Assembly (NCBI RefSeq): GCF_036203305.1
Contig: NZ_CP108131.1
Location: 4,836,001 to 4,900,000 of the forward strand
From: Streptomyces sp. NBC_00190
Lineage (GTDB): Bacteria; Actinomycetota; Actinomycetes; Streptomycetales; Streptomycetaceae
DNA length: 64,000 bases
Direction: 5' to 3'
Positions 27,326 to 35,557 of the stretch are shown here, one piece after another. Numbering within the stretch: the first letter of the stretch is position 1; each line of letters begins with the position of its first letter. The notes beneath the pieces were generated by a model that worked only from the letters and a program-made list of their open reading frames with translations, ran no database searches and was not told the DNA's origin. A program made the position numbers and the translations under genes.

Positions 27326-28204
27326 ATGGACTGGCTGACGAAACTCCCGGTGATCGGCCCGCTGGCGGCCCGCCTGATGCGGACGCACGCCTGGCGTTCC
27401 TACCAACGGCTCGACCGCGTCCACTGGACCAGGCTCGCCGCTGCGATCACCTTCATCAGCTTCCTCGCGCTCTTTCCGCTGATCGCCGTGGCCGCCGCCG
27501 TCGGCGCGGCCCTCCTCAGCCAGGAGCAGCTCGACCGGCTCCAGAAAAACCTCGCCGAACAGGTCCCCGGCATCTCCGACCAGCTCGACATCAACACGCT
27601 CGTCGACAACGCGGCCACGATCGGTCTCGTCGCCGGCGCCCTGCTGCTCTTCACCGGCATCGGCTGGGTGGGTTCGATGCGGGACTGCCTGCGCGCGGTG
27701 TGGGAGAAGGACGACGAGGACGAGGGGAACCCGATCGTCCGCAAGGGCAAGGACGGGCTGGTGCTGCTCGGCCTCGGCGCCGCGGCCCTGGCCTCCGCCG
27801 CCGCCTCGATCATCGGCTCCAGCGCCGTCGGGAAATCCGCCGAGTGGCTGCACATCCCGCGCGAGGGCGCGGGCGGCGTGCTGCTGCGCGCGGGCGTCTT
27901 CCTCGTCGGCGTCGCGGCCGCGTTCCTGCTGCTGCTCTACCTCCTGACCCTGCTCCCGGGCGTCGAACCGCCGCGCGGCCGCCTGATCCAGGCGGCCCTC
28001 ATCGGCGCGGCGGGCTTCGAGCTGCTGAAGCTCCTGCTCGGCGGCTACATGCGGGAGGTCGCGACGAAGAGCATGTACGGGGCCTTCGGCGTGCCGATCG
28101 CCCTGCTGCTGTGGATCAACTTCTCGGCGAAGCTGCTGCTCTACGTCTCGTCCTGGACGGCGACCCGCGGCGACGAGGACGGCGGCGACGGGCACGGCGC
28201 CTAG
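27326..28204 (+). CDS. YihY/BrkB-family integral membrane protein
   Basis: 292 residues with about six transmembrane helices, among them FISFLALFPLIAVAAAVGAALL, AATIGLVAGALLLFTGIGWVG and VPIALLLWINFSAKLLLYVSSW, the last being characteristic of YihY/BrkB proteins. Once annotated as ribonuclease BN, the family is now regarded as membrane proteins of unclear function. The stop codon TAG (28202-28204) is made of the duplicated TA target of the IS630-family element plus the first base of the element, so the protein end is unchanged by the insertion. Confidence 0.9.
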   Translation: MDWLTKLPVIGPLAARLMRTHAWRSYQRLDRVHWTRLAAAITFISFLALFPLIAVAAAVGAALLSQEQLDRLQKNLAEQVPGISDQLDINTLVDNAATIGLVAGALLLFTGIGWVGSMRDCLRAVWEKDDEDEGNPIVRKGKDGLVLLGLGAAALASAAASIIGSSAVGKSAEWLHIPREGAGGVLLRAGVFLVGVAAAFLLLLYLLTLLPGVEPPRGRLIQAALIGAAGFELLKLLLGGYMREVATKSMYGAFGVPIALLLWINFSAKLLLYVSSWTATRGDEDGGDGHGA

Positions 28205-29336
28205 TGTTCTGAGTCTTGAGTTCTGTTCAGATGTGTAGGCTTAGCCTATGGCGCGGATGGGGCGGCCGAAGGCCGAGTTGACGCTGTCGGACGAGGAACG
28301 GGTCGCACTGGAGGGGTGGGTGCGGCGTCGTTCCACGCCGCAGGCGTGGGCTTTGCGGTGCCGGATCATCCTGGCCTGCGCCGAGGGTGTCTCGAACAAG
28401 GACGTGGCCGTCCGTCTCGGATCAACGCCTCAGGCGGTCGGCCGTTGGCGGGCCCGTTTCGTGCAGTACCGGATCGCGGGCCTGGGAGACATGCCGCGTT
28501 CCGGCGGCCCCAGATCGGTGACGGACGGGCAGGTTGCCGCGGTGGTCACCAGGACCTTGGAGTCCAAGCCGAAGAACGCGACGCACTGGTCGACGCGGTC
28601 GATGGCGAAGGAAATGGGCCTGTCCCAGTCCTCGGTCTCACGGATCTGGCGGGCGTTCGGCCTGCAGCCGCACCGCTCGGAGACCTTCAAGCTGTCGACC
28701 GACCCGTACTTCGTCGACAAGGTCCACGATGTCGTCGGCCTCTATCTGGACCCGCCCGAGCGGGCGCTGGTGTTCTGCGTGGACGAGAAGTCGCAGATCC
28801 AGGCCCTGGACCGGTCCCAGCCGGTGCTGCCGATGATGCCCGGGGTCCCGGAGCGGTCAACGCACGACTACGTCCGGGCCGGCACGACCACCCTGTTCGC
28901 CGCACTCAACGTGGCCACCGGCAAGGTGATCGGCTCCCTGCACCGCCGCCATCGGGCCGAGGAGTTCAAGAAGTTCCTGGTCAAGCTCGACAAGGAAGTG
29001 CCGGCAGGCCTGGACGTCCATCTGATCTGCGACAACTACGCCACCCACAAGACCCCGGACATCAAGAAGTGGCTGCTCGGCCACCCCCGGTTCCACCTGC
29101 ACTTCACCCCGACCGGGTCGTCCTGGCTGAACCTGGTCGAGCGATGGTTCGCCGAACTCACCAACAAGCAGATACGGCGAGGCGTCCACAAGTCAGTCCA
29201 GGCCCTCGAGAAGGACATCCGTGACTGGATCGCCGCCTGGAACACCGACCCCAAGCCCTACGTCTGGACCAAGACCGCAGACGAGATCCTCGAACGCCTC
29301 GCCAGCTATCTGAACAGAATTCCCGACTCAGAAGAC
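28204..29336 (+). mobile_element. IS630-family insertion sequence, about 1133 bp, intact
   Basis: Terminal inverted repeats 28204-28232 and 29308-29336 match at 25 of 29 positions. The element is flanked by a TA dinucleotide on each side (28202-28203 and 29337-29338), the target duplication expected for IS630/Tc1-mariner elements. One transposase gene fills the interior. It inserted in the stop codon of the YihY/BrkB gene and against the edge of a MITE-like sequence. Confidence 0.92.
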
Positions 29337-29339
29337 TAG
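28248..29339 (+). CDS. IS630-family transposase
   Basis: The 363-residue product has an N-terminal HTH region (LTLSDEERVALEGWVRRR, VSNKDVAVRLGSTPQAVGRW) and a DDE catalytic domain. The triad is Asp179 in VFCVDEKSQ, Asp262 in LICDNYATHK and Glu298 in SWLNLVERWFAEL, giving the expected spacing of about 35 residues. No frameshift or missing residue was seen, so it may be active. Its TAG stop (29337-29339) uses the duplicated target TA plus the first chromosomal base after it; the element carries no stop of its own. Confidence 0.94.
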   Translation: MARMGRPKAELTLSDEERVALEGWVRRRSTPQAWALRCRIILACAEGVSNKDVAVRLGSTPQAVGRWRARFVQYRIAGLGDMPRSGGPRSVTDGQVAAVVTRTLESKPKNATHWSTRSMAKEMGLSQSSVSRIWRAFGLQPHRSETFKLSTDPYFVDKVHDVVGLYLDPPERALVFCVDEKSQIQALDRSQPVLPMMPGVPERSTHDYVRAGTTTLFAALNVATGKVIGSLHRRHRAEEFKKFLVKLDKEVPAGLDVHLICDNYATHKTPDIKKWLLGHPRFHLHFTPTGSSWLNLVERWFAELTNKQIRRGVHKSVQALEKDIRDWIAAWNTDPKPYVWTKTADEILERLASYLNRIPDSED

Positions 29340-29501
29340 GCCCTGTCGTCAAAGTCCCGCCTGGCCCGCGACGCCCAGCACCGCACCTCGCCGCGTTGTC
29401 GGGGCGCCCAAGTACGTCCAGTACTCGGGCGCCCCTCCGCCTTGCGATGCACGGCACCGGACGCCGCGGGCCCTACCGGCGCTACTTTGACGGCAGGACC
29501 C
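29339..29501. mobile_element. Foldback MITE-like element without coding capacity
   Basis: The ends are inverted repeats: GGCCCTGTCGTCAAAGT at 29339-29355 and ACTTTGACGGCAGGACCC at 29484-29501, 15 of 18 matching when the base before is included. The interior is a long imperfect palindrome: a central hairpin pairs 29401-29415 with 29421-29435, and the outer parts also pair. No transposase is present. Such CTGTCGTCAAAGT ends occur on Streptomyces transposons, so this is likely a non-autonomous derivative. No clear target duplication was found. Confidence 0.7.
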
Positions 29502-29620
29502 AGGGCGCTTCCCGTTCGAGTGAATCCTGGGCTCGGGCACATGAGGGCTGGGTAGGCCTGCCGCGAGGTTCCGTGCACGATGCAACGGGATCGATCGTCC
29601 TGGCCGCCCCTGGAGGGCTC

Positions 29621-30070
29621 ATGTCCGCTTCACCGCGTCCGCGCAAGCTCCTCACCGCGACTGCCGTCGCCCTGCTCCTGTCCCTCGCCGGGGCCGGTCT
29701 CGCCGCCCCCGCGAGCGCCACCGCCACCGGGGGCGCCCCCAGTGCGGTCCGGCAGCTGCGGACGCCGCCCGCCTACCACGCCGGCGGGGTCTGGGACCTC
29801 TACCAGACCAATGCCACCGTGCACATGAACCTGACGCAGGACGCCGACGGCAACCTCTTCGGAACCGTCTCGTCCGGTAACACCGTCGGGACCCTCGAAG
29901 CCGGCGGCGCCGTGGACGGGGAGAACATCTACTTCACCGTCCGCTGGAACCACGGGCCGGTCGGCCGCTACACCGGGGTCCGCGGCGCGGACCACCGGCT
30001 CTCCGGCACCACCTTCGACCTGACCAACCCGTCCAGCCACGCGAACTGGTCCACCCAGCGCATGTTCTGA
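29621..30070 (+). CDS. Small secreted protein of unknown function
   Basis: 149 residues with a typical Sec signal: RPRK, a hydrophobic core ATAVALLLSLAGAGLAA, and a cut site after ASA near residue 34. The mature part of about 113 residues is predicted mostly beta (GGVWDLYQTNATVHMNLTQ, GNLFGTVSSGNTVGTLEAGG, ENIYFTVRWNHGPVGRYTG), possibly a small beta-barrel. No enzyme motif was found. ATG 29621 has TGGAGGG at 29611. A terminator follows 15 bp after the stop. Confidence 0.82.
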   Translation: MSASPRPRKLLTATAVALLLSLAGAGLAAPASATATGGAPSAVRQLRTPPAYHAGGVWDLYQTNATVHMNLTQDADGNLFGTVSSGNTVGTLEAGGAVDGENIYFTVRWNHGPVGRYTGVRGADHRLSGTTFDLTNPSSHANWSTQRMF

Positions 30071-30085
30071 CGAGGCGGAACGCCA

Positions 30086-30112
30086 GAAGACCCCCGCGTC
30101 GCGGGGGTCTTC
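30086..30112 (+). terminator. Terminator between the secreted protein and D,D-carboxypeptidase genes
   Basis: GAAGACCCCCGC (30086-30097) pairs perfectly with GCGGGGGTCTTC (30101-30112) around a 3-nt loop. Position between convergent genes suggests bidirectional use. It is followed by a 15-bp direct repeat (30114-30128 and 30134-30148) that overlaps the next gene's stop codon. Confidence 0.85.
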
Positions 30113-30143
30113 GTCCGCCGGGCTCAGATCCAATCCGCCGGGC

Positions 30144-31406
30144 TCAGACCCAGTCCTCGTCCCGCCCCCGGCGGCCGCGCAGGGGCCACCGGCGGTTGAC
30201 CACGAAGGCACCGCCCGCCAGGACCGCCAGCGCACCGCCCGCGACACCGAGCGCGGTGCCGATGCCGCCGCCCGAGCCGCCGCCGGCCGCCGCGTTGTTC
30301 TCGTGGGACTGGGCCGGCGACCCGTGCGGGCGGGTGTCCGCGCTCTTCGGCGGCACCAGCTCACCCACCGGCTTGACCTTCCCGGCCGCCGCGAACCCCC
30401 AGTCGAAGAGCGCGGCGGTCTCCTCGTACACCGAGTTGGCCCCGCCCGCGCCCGGGTTCATCACCGTGACCAGCAGCTTGCGCGCGCCCTGCTGCGCGGC
30501 GCCGGTGAAGGTGGCGCCCGCCATCGTGGTGTTGCCGTTCTTCACCCCGGCGATGCCCTTGTACGGGGAGATGCCGCCGGCGCCCGTCATCAGCCGGTTG
30601 GTGTTCTGGATCTCGAAGTACTCGCGGGGCTTCCCGGCCTCCTGCTTGCCGGGGAACTTCGCCCCGACCGTGCCGCAGTACTCCCGGAAGTCCTGCTTCT
30701 GCAGCCCGGAGCGGGCGACGAGGGTGAGGTCGTACGCGCTCGACACCTGCTCCGGGGCGTCGTACCCGTCGGGGGAGACCACATGGGTGTCCAGGGCCTG
30801 CAGTTCCTCGGCGTGGGCCTGCATGTCCTTGACGGTCTTCTCGACGCCGCCGTTCATCGCCGACAGCACGTGCACGGCGTCGTTCCCCGACCGCAGGAAC
30901 ACCCCGAGCCACAGGTCGTGGACGGTGTACTCGAGGTCTTCCTTGACCCCGACCAGGCTGCTGCCCGGCCCGACGCCTTCCATGTCCTTGTCGGTGACCT
31001 TGTGGACCTGGTCCTTGGGCAGGCCCGGCAGCACCGTGTCCGCGAAGAGCATCTTCATGGTGGAGGCCGGGGGGAGCCGCCAGTGCGCGTTGTGCGAGGC
31101 CAGGACCTCGCCGGTCTCCGCGTCGGCCACGATCCACGACCGCCCCGTGAGGTTCGCGGGCAGGGCGGGCGCGCCGGGCAGCAGGTTCACCTGGGTCCCC
31201 GGCTGGCCGAGCAGGGCTCCGCCGACCGTGGACATCGCCGCGGGGGGCGCGGGCGCCGCCTTGGCGTCCGGGGTCATCGGCGGCTGCGCCTTCCCGTCGG
31301 CCGGCTGCGCGGGCGGGGTCGGCGCGGCGTGCGCGGGGGCCACGAACATCACGGGGACCAGCAGCGCGGCGGAAAGGACCGTCAGCGCGGTCTTCTTTAC
31401 AGACAC
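30144..31406 (-). CDS. D-alanyl-D-alanine carboxypeptidase (peptidase S11, PBP5-like)
   Basis: 420 residues: Sec signal at the N-terminus (LTVLSAALLVPVMFVAPAHA), a Pro/Ala-rich linker, the S11 catalytic domain, and a C-terminal transmembrane anchor (about 380-402) with an Arg-rich tail. Catalytic motifs are STMKM (SxxK), SGNDAVHV (SGN) and VKNGNTTMAG, where KNG replaces the usual KTG. It trims the terminal D-Ala of peptidoglycan stems. I chose the GTG at 31406, because the longer open frame runs antisense through the metallophosphoesterase gene. Confidence 0.9.
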   Translation of the reverse strand: MSVKKTALTVLSAALLVPVMFVAPAHAAPTPPAQPADGKAQPPMTPDAKAAPAPPAAMSTVGGALLGQPGTQVNLLPGAPALPANLTGRSWIVADAETGEVLASHNAHWRLPPASTMKMLFADTVLPGLPKDQVHKVTDKDMEGVGPGSSLVGVKEDLEYTVHDLWLGVFLRSGNDAVHVLSAMNGGVEKTVKDMQAHAEELQALDTHVVSPDGYDAPEQVSSAYDLTLVARSGLQKQDFREYCGTVGAKFPGKQEAGKPREYFEIQNTNRLMTGAGGISPYKGIAGVKNGNTTMAGATFTGAAQQGARKLLVTVMNPGAGGANSVYEETAALFDWGFAAAGKVKPVGELVPPKSADTRPHGSPAQSHENNAAAGGGSGGGIGTALGVAGGALAVLAGGAFVVNRRWPLRGRRGRDEDWV

Positions 31407-31527
31407 GCAGGTGAAAGTACCTCCCGATGGACTGGATACGGTCGCTGACCGGCCAATCCGGCGAAACGACCGCCGGGACAGCCCACCCCGGCGCGTCCGT
31501 CGCGGAGACGAATCCGATACTGGGGGC

Positions 31528-31788
31528 ATGAGACTCAGCCGTACCGCCTCCTGGTTCCTGCTCGCCTTCGGAGTGTGGAGCTGGTTCATCTGGGTGTCTT
31601 TCGTCCGGAACCTGTGGAAGGACAGCAGTGGCCAGGCGTTCGATGCGGCGGGCGACCCCACGGCTTTCTTCTGGGTGCACCTGACGCTCGCGGTGACGTC
31701 CTTTCTCCTGGGGACGGCCGTCGGAGTGATCGGGTTGCGTGGGGTCCGCGCCCTGCGGCGCGAATCACGTAACGGCTCGAACGCGTGA
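31528..31788 (+). CDS. SCO4848-family membrane protein
   Basis: 86 residues with two transmembrane helices (SWFLLAFGVWSWFIWVSFV and FFWVHLTLAVTSFLLGTAVGVIGL) and a basic end. Sequence and place next to a D,D-carboxypeptidase gene match the SCO4848 family of small actinobacterial membrane proteins; function unknown. ATG 31528 after GGGGGC. Its stop overlaps the next start as GTGA. Confidence 0.85.
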   Translation: MRLSRTASWFLLAFGVWSWFIWVSFVRNLWKDSSGQAFDAAGDPTAFFWVHLTLAVTSFLLGTAVGVIGLRGVRALRRESRNGSNA

Positions 31789-33113
31789 AAATCGCCCTCG
31801 TCGCGGTGGTCGTCCTCGCCGTCATCGCGCTGCTCGTACTCGTCCACCGGTGGCTCTGGATCCGTCTGGTCCGCGACACCACCGCCCCCGGCGCCCTGTC
31901 CCGCCGCATCGGCACGGTCCTCGCCATCGCCCTGCCCCTCCTCTCCGTGGCCGCGCTGACCGCGGGCCGCGCCGGAGCTCCCTTCCGCCTCCAGCAGGCC
32001 GTAGCCTGGCCGGGGTTCCTCTGGCTCGCGGTGCTCCTGTACCTGACGTTGACGATGCTGGTCGCCGAGCCGGTCCGCGCGCTGCTGCTCCGCCGTATGG
32101 CCCACCGGATCCCCTCCGAGGAGGACCGGGGCTCCGCCCCGAACCCCGCGCCCCGGTCTCCGGCGGGGCTTCAGCCCGCCGGTCGTTCGACGGCGGCGCA
32201 GGGCCCCGGACCCGGCCCCGGGCCCGGCGACCCGGCACCCGCTCCGCAGGATCCCGGCTCCGGCCCGGCCGATTCCGGCGGACTTCTGCTGGACCGCCGC
32301 AGGTTCGTCGCGCGGGCGATCGGCGGCGCGGCCGCCGCCGTGGCCGTCGGGACCGTGGCGAACGGCGCCCACGGAGTGCTGCGCGGCCCGCGCGTCAAGC
32401 GGGTCCAGGTGCCCCTGGCCAAGCTGCCGCGCGCCGCGCACGGCTTCCGGATCGCCGTCGTCAGCGACGTCCACCTCGGCCCGGTCCTCGGCCGCGCCCA
32501 CACCCAGCGCATCGTCGACACCGTCAACCGCACCCAGCCCGACCTCATCGCCATCGTCGGCGACCTCGTCGACGGCAACGTCCACGACCTCGGGCCCGCC
32601 GCCGAGCCGCTGCGCCGGCTCAGCGCCCGCCATGGCACGTACTTCGTGACCGGGAACCACGAGTACTTCTCGGGCGCCGCGCAGTGGGTGGACCACGTGC
32701 GTGAACTCGGCTTGATTCCGCTGGAGAACGCCCGCCGCCCGCTCCCGTACTTCGACCTCGCCGGTGTGAACGACATCGCGGGGGAGAGCGAGGGCCACGG
32801 CCCCGACTTCCGGGCGGCCCTCGGCGACCGCGACCGCAGCCGCAGCGCCGTGCTCCTCGCCCACCAGCCCGTCGTCATCCACGACGCGGTCCGGCACGGC
32901 GTCGATCTCCAGCTCTCCGGCCACACCCACGGCGGCCAGCTCTGGCCGGGCAACTACCTTGCCGAGCTGGCCAACCCGACCGTCGCCGGTCTGGAACGCT
33001 ACGGCGACACCCAGCTCTACGTGTCCCGCGGAGCGGGCGCCTGGGGGCCTCCGGTCCGGGTGGGCGCGCCGTCCGACATCACCGTCGTGGAACTCGCCTC
33101 ATATCAGGCCTGA
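31785..33113 (+). CDS. Membrane-anchored metallophosphoesterase
   Basis: 442 residues. Three N-terminal transmembrane helices (about 1-28, 45-65, 70-95) are followed by a Pro/Gly-rich linker and a fourth hydrophobic segment that begins with an Arg triplet (RRRFVARAIGG, near 170). The C-terminal 260 residues are a calcineurin-like phosphoesterase: VVSDVHLG, GDLVDGN, GNHEYF and SGHTHGGQ supply the di-metal ligands. Family members of this YkuE/YaeI type act on lipids or nucleotides outside the membrane; the substrate is not known. GTG start at 31785 overlaps the preceding stop. Confidence 0.9.
   Translation: MKIALVAVVVLAVIALLVLVHRWLWIRLVRDTTAPGALSRRIGTVLAIALPLLSVAALTAGRAGAPFRLQQAVAWPGFLWLAVLLYLTLTMLVAEPVRALLLRRMAHRIPSEEDRGSAPNPAPRSPAGLQPAGRSTAAQGPGPGPGPGDPAPAPQDPGSGPADSGGLLLDRRRFVARAIGGAAAAVAVGTVANGAHGVLRGPRVKRVQVPLAKLPRAAHGFRIAVVSDVHLGPVLGRAHTQRIVDTVNRTQPDLIAIVGDLVDGNVHDLGPAAEPLRRLSARHGTYFVTGNHEYFSGAAQWVDHVRELGLIPLENARRPLPYFDLAGVNDIAGESEGHGPDFRAALGDRDRSRSAVLLAHQPVVIHDAVRHGVDLQLSGHTHGGQLWPGNYLAELANPTVAGLERYGDTQLYVSRGAGAWGPPVRVGAPSDITVVELASYQA
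32129..32170. repeat. Intergenic-type repeat fragment inside the metallophosphoesterase gene
   Basis: GGGCTCCGCCCC at 32129-32140, followed by GAACCCCGCGCC and later CGGCGGGGCT (32161-32170), matches the order of blocks in the intergenic repeats at 25.0-25.3 kb. It encodes part of the Pro/Ala linker between the membrane helices and the catalytic domain. Confidence 0.45.
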
Positions 33114-33236
33114 CCGCCCCGAACTGCCAATGAACCGCAAAGAATCAGCCTTCCGGAGGCTGAAATTCCGTGATGGGATGTCCGGTATCCGGACAGCATG
33201 TCGCTGTCATCGGTACAGGGGTGGGGTTCAGGGGCA

Positions 33237-34793
33237 ATGCGGTCTGTCCGTTCGAAGATCATCGTGGCCGGGCTGGTTCTCGGCGTGGCCGGCGTGGGGA
33301 CCTGGCAACTGCTGCCCGACTCCGGGGGCGGCGGCAAGTCCATCCGGGTCGGGACGAGCGACGTCGTCTCCGCCCTCGACCCCGCGGGGGCGTACGACGC
33401 GGGCTCCTGGGCCCTGTTCAGCAACGTCTACCAGTCGCTGCTGACCATCAAGTCCGGCTCGGACACCCCCGTGCCGGACGCCGCGTCCTCCTGCGGCTTC
33501 CTCGGCCAGAAGCTCACCACCTACCAGTGCGAGCTCCGCCCCGACGCGAAGTTCGCGGGCGGCCGCGCGATCACCGCCGAGGACGTCAAGCACTCCTTCG
33601 ACCGCATCAAGGCCATCAACTCCGACCAGGGCCCGGCCCCCCTCTTCAACACCCTGGAGTCGGTCAAGGCGGAGGGCCGCACCGTCACCTTCAACCTCTC
33701 CGCCGGCGACGCCACCTTCCCCTTCAAGATCGCGACAGGTGCCGCCTCGATCGTCGACAAGGACAAGTACCCGGCGAAGGCGCTGCGCGAGGACGGCAAG
33801 GTCGACGGCTCCGGCCCGTACACGCTCGGCGCCTACAAGGCCGGTACGAGCATCGACCTGAAGCCCAACGCCTCGTACAAGGGCCAGGCCAAGCCCGCCC
33901 ACGCGCCCGTCACCATCCGGTACTTCAAGGACTCCGCGGAGCTCAACAAGGCCTGGAACGACCGCCGGATCGACGTCGCCCACCGGGAGATGCCCCCGGC
34001 CGTGCTCGCCGGCCTCAACCCGGGCATGAAGGACACCCGCTACCAGGCCTCCGGCGGCAGCGAGATCCGCTCCATGGTCTTCAACGTGCGCCCCGGCTCC
34101 ACCGCCGCCCCGCTCGCCGTCCGCCAGGCCGTGGCCGCCGTACTCGACCGCGCCAAGGTGGCGACCGAGATCTACTCGGGCACCGTCACCCCGCTGTACT
34201 CGCTGGTCCCGGCGGGCATCGCCGCCCACAGCACGCCGTTCTTCGACTCCTACCCGACGCCCAACGGCGCCGCGGCGAAGAAGCTGTTCAAGGACGCCGG
34301 GATCACCGCCCCCGTCTCCCTCACCGTCGGGGTCAACGCGCGCGGCGCGAACCTCGAGGAGGCCGACGAGATCAAGCGGCAGCTGGAGTCGACCGGCCTC
34401 TTCCAGCTGAAGATCAAGCCGGTGGAGGAGTGGACCGACTTCCAGAAGGGCTACGCGGCGGGCGAGTTCGACGCCTACACCATCGGCTGGATCGCCGACT
34501 TCCCGGACGCGGACAACTTCCTCGCCCCGCTCGTCGGCGCGGACTCGTCGATGAACAACGGCTTCTCCGACAAGACCGTCGACGGCCTGATCACCCGCAC
34601 CCAGTCCCACTCGGAGCGGGGTGAGGCGGCCGCCGACTTCCGCGAGCTCCAGAAGCTGGTCGCCCAGCAGGTCCCGATGGTGCCCATCTGGCAGAAGAAG
34701 GACTACGTGATGTCCCGCGAGGCCGTCACCGGCGCCCAGTACCTGTCCGACGGGACCGGCGTGTGGCGCCTCTGGGAGCTCAACTGGCTTTAG
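33237..34793 (+). CDS. ABC transporter substrate-binding protein, family 5 (peptide/nickel type)
   Basis: 518 residues. Residues 1-30 form a membrane anchor or uncleaved signal (SKIIVAGLVLGVAGVGTWQLL) with no lipobox Cys. The mature part has SBP_bac_5 features: IRVGTSDVVSALDPAGAYD, FAGGRAITAEDVKHSFDRI, GSGPYTLGAYKAG and YTIGWIADFPDADNFLAPLV. No permease or ATPase genes are adjacent, so its transporter is encoded elsewhere or it acts as a free binding protein. ATG 33237 has AGGGG just upstream (33228-33234); the ATG at 33198 would add 13 unlikely residues. Confidence 0.88.
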   Translation: MRSVRSKIIVAGLVLGVAGVGTWQLLPDSGGGGKSIRVGTSDVVSALDPAGAYDAGSWALFSNVYQSLLTIKSGSDTPVPDAASSCGFLGQKLTTYQCELRPDAKFAGGRAITAEDVKHSFDRIKAINSDQGPAPLFNTLESVKAEGRTVTFNLSAGDATFPFKIATGAASIVDKDKYPAKALREDGKVDGSGPYTLGAYKAGTSIDLKPNASYKGQAKPAHAPVTIRYFKDSAELNKAWNDRRIDVAHREMPPAVLAGLNPGMKDTRYQASGGSEIRSMVFNVRPGSTAAPLAVRQAVAAVLDRAKVATEIYSGTVTPLYSLVPAGIAAHSTPFFDSYPTPNGAAAKKLFKDAGITAPVSLTVGVNARGANLEEADEIKRQLESTGLFQLKIKPVEEWTDFQKGYAAGEFDAYTIGWIADFPDADNFLAPLVGADSSMNNGFSDKTVDGLITRTQSHSERGEAAADFRELQKLVAQQVPMVPIWQKKDYVMSREAVTGAQYLSDGTGVWRLWELNWL

Positions 34794-34803
34794 CCCCGGC
34801 CAC

Positions 34804-34842
34804 GGCCTCGGATCCGGCTACGACTTCTTCGGGTCCGAGGCC
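34804..34842. terminator. Convergent hairpin between substrate-binding protein and TetR genes
   Basis: GGCCTCGGA (34804-34812) pairs with TCCGAGGCC (34834-34842). The second arm lies inside the end of the TetR gene. No T-tract. Confidence 0.4.
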
Positions 34843-35546
34843 TTCTTGCGGGCGCCCGCCGTGGCCGTCTGCGCCATGCCGGGCAGGAAGTCCGCGAACA
34901 GCTCGTGCACCTCGCGCACCAGCGGCCGCAGCACCTTGAACCGTGCCAGCACGATGCCCCGCGTCGTCAGCTGCGCGCCGCGCTCCGCGAGCCGCCGCGT
35001 CTTCTCGCTGTTCGGCGAACGGTCGAAGACCCAGTACAGGACCAGGCCCATCTGCGAGAGCCACATCAGCTCAGGCAGTACGTCGACCAGTTCGGCCGGC
35101 ACCTTGGTCTTCGCCCCCGCCAGCACCTCGCGGTGGATGTCGATGGCCGCCTGCCGGGCGTCCTCCGACTCCGGCGAGAAGGGGCTGAGCGGACTTTCCG
35201 GGTCCGCCGCGTTCTTGAAGAACTGGGAGGCGAACTCGTGATACGGGGCCGCGATGTCCATCCAGCTCGTCAGCACGCCGGCGAGCCGCTTCTGCAGATC
35301 GGTCTCGCTGTCCAGGATGGGCCGGACCGCTGCCTGGTGAGCGGCGCCGATCCGGTCGTAGAACCCCTGGACCAGATGTTCCTTCGATTCGAAGTAGTAA
35401 TAGGCGTTGCCGACCGAGACACCGGCCTCCTTCGCGATACCCCGCATCGTCGTCTTGTCGAAGCCGCGCTCCTGGAAGAGGCGGAGCGCGGTTTCGAGGA
35501 TGAGCGTGCGGGTCTGCTCGCTCTTGGGAGCCTTCTGATCAGTCAC
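34818..35546 (-). CDS. TetR-family transcriptional regulator
   Basis: 242 residues with an N-terminal TetR HTH (about 10-60: FDKTTMRGIAKEAGVSVGNAYYYF) and a helical ligand-binding domain with a Lys-rich tail. GTG 35546 was chosen (VTDQKAPKSEQTR); the ORF could extend 10 residues. It is the last gene of an operon running 36397 to 34818: membrane protein, DCC protein, TetR, with gaps of 3 and 11 bp. Two identical-type palindromes bracket the operon promoter, so autoregulation is likely. The ligand is unknown. Confidence 0.92.
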   Translation of the reverse strand: MTDQKAPKSEQTRTLILETALRLFQERGFDKTTMRGIAKEAGVSVGNAYYYFESKEHLVQGFYDRIGAAHQAAVRPILDSETDLQKRLAGVLTSWMDIAAPYHEFASQFFKNAADPESPLSPFSPESEDARQAAIDIHREVLAGAKTKVPAELVDVLPELMWLSQMGLVLYWVFDRSPNSEKTRRLAERGAQLTTRGIVLARFKVLRPLVREVHELFADFLPGMAQTATAGARKKASDPKKS

Positions 35547-35557
35547 GGTGCACGAGC

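Noticed and set aside
30144..32930. 928-codon frame extending the D,D-carboxypeptidase
   Set aside because: The extra part is antisense to the SCO4848-type and metallophosphoesterase genes; a signal peptide begins at GTG 31406.
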